64,000 nt of DNA from Lacrimispora amygdalina (GTDB lineage Bacteria; Bacillota; Clostridia; Lachnospirales; Lachnospiraceae): assembly GCF_900205965.1 (NCBI RefSeq), contig NZ_OAOF01000015.1, positions 62,001 to 126,000 of the forward strand, given 5' to 3'. The translations under genes and the position numbers were made by a program. Of this stretch, positions 59,710 to 64,000 are shown piece by piece (position 1 is the first letter of the stretch; the number at the start of each line of letters is the position of its first letter). A model generated the notes under the pieces. The model ran no database searches. It was not told the origin of the DNA and worked only from the letters and a program-made list of their open reading frames with translations.

Positions 59710-61601
59710 TGCATAACAAAGGTCATATAACCGTTTTTCTCAGCTTAACCTTTTTATGCATTTTCAGTCTGATGTGCGGACTTTTGGAGTCCGCACGGAC
59801 TGCCGGAACAAGATGGTATTTAAAACTTGCTGCGGATTCTGCTATGGATTCTGTATTCAGCAGTTATCACAGAGAAGCATGGGAAAAGTACCGGATCTTT
59901 CTTTTGGAAGATAAAAGCGAAGATAAACTAGAGGAGGAATGGTTGGGATATATCAAACCTTATATGGATCATTCCGGCTGGTATTCCATGGATATAGAGG
60001 ATGCAAAATTAATGCAGAAGGTTCTGATTACGGATGACAGTGGCAGACATATGAAGCAGGAAATACTGGATTATATGAGATATGCGATTTTTAATGATAT
60101 TCCGGATGAACCAGGTGCCGTTACCATACTTACTGGTCTGAAAGAAGCCGCTGCCGTAGAAGATCTCTCTGAATCCTATGGAGAACACACTAAGGAAGCG
60201 GTTCGTTTGGAGCATGTGATTGAAGAAATTAATTATTGTCTGGAAAAACAAAGGAACATTTGGCTGGAAGCAGATTCGTATTTAAATCATTATGATGGAA
60301 ATGGATTCTTGAAAAAAGCGGCTGAATTAGAAAAAGAGATTAACCAGATTCCCTCCCTGATAAAAACGTACGGAAAGATTGCAGATGAGTTAAATATCCA
60401 ATTACAGAAAACAAAGAGTAAAAAAGAAAAATCCCTGAATCAGTTAAGTGATTCAATACAGATGACATTAAACAGTGACACCAATTGGTATGAAGCCTAT
60501 TTAAGACAGGATGGCCAGCGCAGAAAAGAAATTGAAGCTCTTGCAGGAAATATTTCAGATATAGAAGAAAAGATTAGTCGTTCAGTAAAACGTAGCGAGG
60601 AGGTAGAACAAATAATAGATGACTGGGACAGCAGCTCTGACGATGAGGATGACGACGGACCAGATTTATCCCGCTTATGGGGATCGGTTATAGATATCTG
60701 GGGTGAGATACATATATCAACGTTTTCCTATACAAATGGTGTAAAAGATACACAAAAAGAAAAAGTTTTAGAAAAAGTACAGAACCTTGTACAAAGTAAT
60801 CTGATATCCCTCGTTCTTCCGGAAGGAAAGGAGGTTTCAAAAGGTGTATTAAATAATAACTCATTTCCATCTCTGATTTATACGGGAGATCAGGAAGAAA
60901 CAGATGGACTGATCGACCGGATTTTATTTGAGGAGTATTGCAGCCGTTTTTTAACCAGTTATTTATCAGAGAGTGGAAAGGAGGTCCAGTATGAGATGGA
61001 ATACCTGATAGGAGGTCTGAATACGGATGAAAAAAATATTTCCAAGGCAGTTTCGGATATTTTAGCAATCAGAGAAGGTCTGAATCTTGTACATATTCTG
61101 ACAGATCAGGAAAAAAGGGAGGAAGCGAATGCTCTCGCTGCTGCAATTACCGGAGTCACAGGACTGGCTCCCCTGACAGGACTGGTTTCCTTCTTTATAA
61201 TGGGTATCTGGGCATTAGGGGAAGCCATTGTCGATGTAAGACGGCTTCTTCAGGGAGAAAAGGTTGCACTTATTAAATCAAAGGATACCTGGAAGCTTTC
61301 ACTGGAAGGATTGTTGGATTCAGGAAACAAGGGGACTTTTGAGGGAGAAGGAAGTGATGATAACGGCATGAATTATACCGGCTATTTAAAACTGATTCTT
61401 TTTGCCTCTCACAGCAGCCGGCAGTATTACCGTCTTATGGATGTCATTCAGATGAATCTTAGAGCAGCAGATGAGACATTTCGTATGACCCATTGTGTAT
61501 ACCGCGCAGAAATCAAAGGAAAAGGAGTTTCGCGTCATCTCTTTTTCGGAGGACTTAAACCAGTTTATCCAATAGAGGTTAGGACAGAAAAAGCTTATTA
61601 A
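59709..61601 (+). CDS. Large Tad-locus pseudopilin-like protein (DUF5702-like)
   Basis: A 630-residue protein with a single N-terminal membrane helix (ITVFLSLTFLCIFSLMCGLLE, about 7-27, one residue over the limit here so shown in part) and a long extracytoplasmic body with coiled-coil (about 190-310) and an acidic DDEDDDG stretch near 312. A hydrophobic segment near 480-510 (ITGVTGLAPLTGLVSFFIMG) is a second membrane passage. Such TadG/E-like proteins sit in clostridial Tad loci and are probably minor pilins or assembly factors. Start ATG 59709. Confidence 0.7.
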   Translation: MHNKGHITVFLSLTFLCIFSLMCGLLESARTAGTRWYLKLAADSAMDSVFSSYHREAWEKYRIFLLEDKSEDKLEEEWLGYIKPYMDHSGWYSMDIEDAKLMQKVLITDDSGRHMKQEILDYMRYAIFNDIPDEPGAVTILTGLKEAAAVEDLSESYGEHTKEAVRLEHVIEEINYCLEKQRNIWLEADSYLNHYDGNGFLKKAAELEKEINQIPSLIKTYGKIADELNIQLQKTKSKKEKSLNQLSDSIQMTLNSDTNWYEAYLRQDGQRRKEIEALAGNISDIEEKISRSVKRSEEVEQIIDDWDSSSDDEDDDGPDLSRLWGSVIDIWGEIHISTFSYTNGVKDTQKEKVLEKVQNLVQSNLISLVLPEGKEVSKGVLNNNSFPSLIYTGDQEETDGLIDRILFEEYCSRFLTSYLSESGKEVQYEMEYLIGGLNTDEKNISKAVSDILAIREGLNLVHILTDQEKREEANALAAAITGVTGLAPLTGLVSFFIMGIWALGEAIVDVRRLLQGEKVALIKSKDTWKLSLEGLLDSGNKGTFEGEGSDDNGMNYTGYLKLILFASHSSRQYYRLMDVIQMNLRAADETFRMTHCVYRAEIKGKGVSRHLFFGGLKPVYPIEVRTEKAY

Positions 61602-61620
61602 GATAAGGAGGCGAATGATC

Positions 61621-62544
61621 ATGCCCTTTTTCAGAGTGCTTAGAATAATTATTAAGAAAGCAAAGGTTACTCTCCAGGTACAAATCCCCTTGATAAAAAG
61701 AAATTTCTCTGTAAAAAGGGTATTGTCATACGCCTCCTTTCAATCAGAGCCAGGGAATCTTACCATAGAAGCAGCAATGGTACTGCCAATTTTTCTGTTT
61801 GCTGTAATAATCCTGATGATGCCAATGAAACTTTTAAATGATGGACGAAAAGTGCAGACAGCTCTTGAAAATACAGGAGAAGAGCTAAGTCAATATGCAG
61901 CAGTTCTAAAAGAGCTGGAGAAAGCAGAGAATCTTAATGCTGCAGAATTAGATGAATTACCAGACGATTTTTTAACTGAACTGACTAAGCAGGGGATTCT
62001 CCTTTATGTAAGAATGAAGATGAGCAGGCAAGAGGTATATGAAGGTCTGGAATCGGTATCATTTTCCCACTCCTCTGTCTTAAAAGATAAAGAAACCTTT
62101 GATTTAATAATGGATTACCGGATTCGGCTTCCATTTTCCATCTTAGGTCTAAGAAGTGTACCAATGACTGCCAGATGCCGGCGAAGAGCCTGGATTGGAA
62201 ATACTCTGCTTCAGGCTGGAGAATCCAGCCACACAGAAGAAATGGTATATGTGGGGAGAGATAGTACCAGATATCATAGAAAAAGAACATGTCACTATAT
62301 ATACAATCAGATCAAAGCAGTGAACAAAGAAGATCTTAAAACTATTCGCAATTTAAATGGAGGAAGATACAAGCCCTGCAGCAGATGTGCGGGTCTTAAT
62401 GGAGATGATGGAATGTTATATATCATGCCGTCAGGTGAAAAATATCACAGCAATCAAAATTGTACGGCAATCACGGCGTATGTAAGGCTAGTTCCATTAT
62501 CGGAGGTAATTCATCTGGGACCGTGTTCTTATTGCTCCCAGTAA
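61621..62544 (+). CDS. TadE-like protein with duplicated C-terminal cysteine motif
   Basis: About 307 residues; ATG 61621 is nine bases after AAGGAGG (ATG 61615 is also possible). After a short leader, LTIEAAMVLPIFLFAVIILMMP is a pilin-like helix with glutamate near position 5, as in TadE pseudopilins. The C-terminal 90 residues contain two copies of a Y-H-x-x-x-x-C ... CSxC motif: YHRKRTCHYI with PCSRC, and YHSNQNCTAI with PCSYC, which could bind metal or form disulfides outside the cell. Confidence 0.7.
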   Translation: MPFFRVLRIIIKKAKVTLQVQIPLIKRNFSVKRVLSYASFQSEPGNLTIEAAMVLPIFLFAVIILMMPMKLLNDGRKVQTALENTGEELSQYAAVLKELEKAENLNAAELDELPDDFLTELTKQGILLYVRMKMSRQEVYEGLESVSFSHSSVLKDKETFDLIMDYRIRLPFSILGLRSVPMTARCRRRAWIGNTLLQAGESSHTEEMVYVGRDSTRYHRKRTCHYIYNQIKAVNKEDLKTIRNLNGGRYKPCSRCAGLNGDDGMLYIMPSGEKYHSNQNCTAITAYVRLVPLSEVIHLGPCSYCSQ

Positions 62545-62554
62545 GGAGGAAAAA

Positions 62555-62989
62555 ATGATTGAGCAATTAAACGATATTATTTTTGGATTGTTTCTTCTGA
62601 CAGCAGCCTGGGAAGACAGCTGTAAAAAAAGTATTAATATCCGGGTCTTCATCATAGCCGGAGCAGCAGGTTTTGCTTTGTGTGTTTTACAGAGACAAGA
62701 TCTGGTCAGCCGGCTGACCAGCTGTCTGGTTGGGTTTGCATTATTGACAGTTAGCAGACTGACAAGGGAATCGGTGGGAACAGGAGATGGGTGTTTCTTT
62801 CTGACCAGCGGCCTGTTTTTTCCTGTTTTATTTAATTTAAAGCTGCTTTTATACGGCTTAAGCCTGAGCGGTGTTTTTTGCGGTCTTTTTTTTCTGGTAA
62901 ACCGTTTGAAAGGAATTGATGTTGGGAAAGAAAAGATACCATTCATTCCGTTTCTGGTTCCAGTCTGGCTGCTCATGGTGATGAAATGA
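62555..62989 (+). CDS. Second prepilin-peptidase-like protein of the Tad locus
   Basis: A 144-residue membrane protein. AAWEDSCKKSIN near 18 and VGTGDG near 75 line up with the two aspartates of A24 prepilin peptidases; four hydrophobic helices follow. The second motif is GTGDG rather than GxGDIK. It could process a different pilin from the one cleaved by the protein at 54746. ATG behind AAGGAGG. Confidence 0.68.
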   Translation: MIEQLNDIIFGLFLLTAAWEDSCKKSINIRVFIIAGAAGFALCVLQRQDLVSRLTSCLVGFALLTVSRLTRESVGTGDGCFFLTSGLFFPVLFNLKLLLYGLSLSGVFCGLFFLVNRLKGIDVGKEKIPFIPFLVPVWLLMVMK

Positions 62990-63375
62990 AGGGGCGCTTA
63001 AACGGGAGCTATACGGTAGAGGCCGCTTTCGTTATGGCAGTCATACTATCTGCACTTATGTTAACGATTCAGTCCGCTTACTGCTTAAGAGATGAAGTTA
63101 CTGGGTCCATGGCACTGGCAGAATCGGTACAAAGACTGAGACACAATGAGACGGAATCCCCAGCGGATGCCTCAGAATGGGCGGCTCACAGGGCAGGAAG
63201 CCCTTTTTCCTGGGAGAGATACCAATTTAAACTAGACACTGCGGGAAATTTTCTTACGGGAAGACGGGTTACAGGAACAGGGGTGGGTGGTAAATGGAGC
63301 CTGGAGCTGAAACAGAGCGTTTTTGATCCCGAGGATTTTTTAAGAAAACTGACGCTGATCAATCAGGAGGAATGA
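62986..63375 (+). CDS. TadE/pseudopilin-like protein
   Basis: A 129-residue protein whose N-terminus, NGSYTVEAAFVMAVILSALM (about 6-25), is a pilin-type leader with glutamate in the helix, followed by a variable soluble part without cysteines after residue 33. It overlaps the upstream gene by four bases and is a minor pilin candidate. Confidence 0.7.
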   Translation: MKGRLNGSYTVEAAFVMAVILSALMLTIQSAYCLRDEVTGSMALAESVQRLRHNETESPADASEWAAHRAGSPFSWERYQFKLDTAGNFLTGRRVTGTGVGGKWSLELKQSVFDPEDFLRKLTLINQEE

Positions 63376-63376
63376 G

Positions 63377-64000
63377 ATGAATGTTACATACAGGCGTGAA
63401 CTTAAGCATAATTATTTGATTATAGAGCAGGATATATCCGGGACAGAGGGATATGAGGTTTCAATGCTGAGAGAAAATCATATAAACGGATTATTGAAAT
63501 TTCATTTAAAACAGATTGATAATCATAAGTATTTCTATTATGAAATCACTTCCAGGCAGCCCTTAAACCGGATCCTGGAAATTCACAGCCTGAATAAAGA
63601 TGAACTGAAGAATCTGGTTACTGGAATTGCACAGGTTCTTAGCCGCCTTCCTGCTTATTTGCTTAATGAAGATCAGATACTTCTTCAGCCTGAATATATC
63701 TATCTGGAGCCGGAGCATTTTTTGGTTTCTCTATGCCTGGTACCAGGTAGATACAGAAAATTTAGTGAGGACATGACGGAATTACTCCGTTATCTTTTGG
63801 GTAAGGTAAATCATCAGGATAAGGAATGTGTAGTAATGGCATATGCCCTGTATCAGGAGAGTTTAAAGGATAATTATGGTATTGACGCATTGGCAGAGCT
63901 TGTCTGCACCCCAAATGCTGGGGAAGGCGGGGAAAAGGAAGTCAGAGCTGACGCGTCTGGATCAGAAGACGGTGAAGAACAGATTGTATTTACGGATACA
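63377..64000 (+). CDS. DUF6382-type protein, N-terminal part (FHA domain expected downstream)
   Basis: An open frame of 208 codons that runs off the right edge, starting with ATG 63377 six bases after AGGAGG. It reads MNVTYRRELKHNYLIIEQD and continues with strand-helix sequence including NRILEIHSLNKDELKNL and RKFSEDMTELLRYLLGKV. Proteins of this kind close many clostridial Tad loci and usually carry a C-terminal FHA domain, which is outside the window. The last visible part is acidic and low complexity (GEGGEKEVRADASGSEDGEE), the linker expected before such a domain. Confidence 0.7.
   Translation, partial: MNVTYRRELKHNYLIIEQDISGTEGYEVSMLRENHINGLLKFHLKQIDNHKYFYYEITSRQPLNRILEIHSLNKDELKNLVTGIAQVLSRLPAYLLNEDQILLQPEYIYLEPEHFLVSLCLVPGRYRKFSEDMTELLRYLLGKVNHQDKECVVMAYALYQESLKDNYGIDALAELVCTPNAGEGGEKEVRADASGSEDGEEQIVFTDT

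Overview
The window looks like the chromosome of a spore-forming, Gram-positive Clostridia member, most likely a Lachnospiraceae species (inference). The grounds are adjacent glgC-glgD-spoVG, a CBS/DRTGG-type Mn pyrophosphatase, a clostridial Tad pilus set, DnaD-like plus DnaC loader genes beside murC, meso-DAP dehydrogenase, strong AGGAGG-type ribosome sites and sigma-A promoters of TTGACA/TATAAT type. No rRNA, tRNA, CRISPR array or insertion sequence was seen.

Layout. 0-0.5 kb: end of a DUF3021/LytTR regulator pair (minus). 0.9-3.8 kb: ppaC, a flavin reductase and a shikimate-kinase-like gene. 4.1-9.9 kb: a complete oligopeptide ABC transporter (oppABCDF). 9.9-11.6 kb: a chemoreceptor (minus). 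11.9-29.2 kb: a 17-kb minus-strand accessory operon (below). 29.5-32.4 kb: a C45-type amidohydrolase, an AraC/GyrI regulator and an AAC(3)-type acetyltransferase. 32.6-33.3 kb: a HicAB toxin-antitoxin pair. 33.5-36.7 kb: queT behind a structured leader, an unknown duplicated-domain protein, and murC. 36.7-41.7 kb: a DnaA-box cluster, a DnaD-like protein, DnaC, PRPP synthetase and BrnQ. 41.7-46.2 kb (minus): an SbcC/YhaN-like ATPase, an SbcD/YhaO-like nuclease and asnS. 46.4-54.4 kb: glycogen synthesis (glgC, glgD, glgB), spoVG, ddh, a DUF3783 protein, a phosphotransferase-like protein, a DUF2508 protein and an ArsR regulator. 54.6-64 kb: a Tad/Flp pilus operon that runs off the window.

The most unusual part is 11.9-29.2 kb. 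Read from its promoter at about 29.2 kb it encodes a 62-aa protein, a 923-aa single-chain RNA polymerase of the two-barrel YonO/QDE-1 type, a zinc-ribbon protein, and then only phage-tail parts: a chaperone-like protein, a tube-like protein, a 1946-aa tape measure, baseplate/hub proteins and a fibre. No terminase, portal, capsid, sheath, integrase, replication or lysis gene is present. Two LexA-type (SOS) boxes lie in its non-coding stretches. The tube gene is bracketed by a terminator and by what looks like a terminator/antiterminator switch. My reading is a damage-inducible, headless, non-contractile tail particle (tailocin-like) with its own RNA polymerase. The polymerase family is known; the combination and its regulation are the part that seems undescribed.
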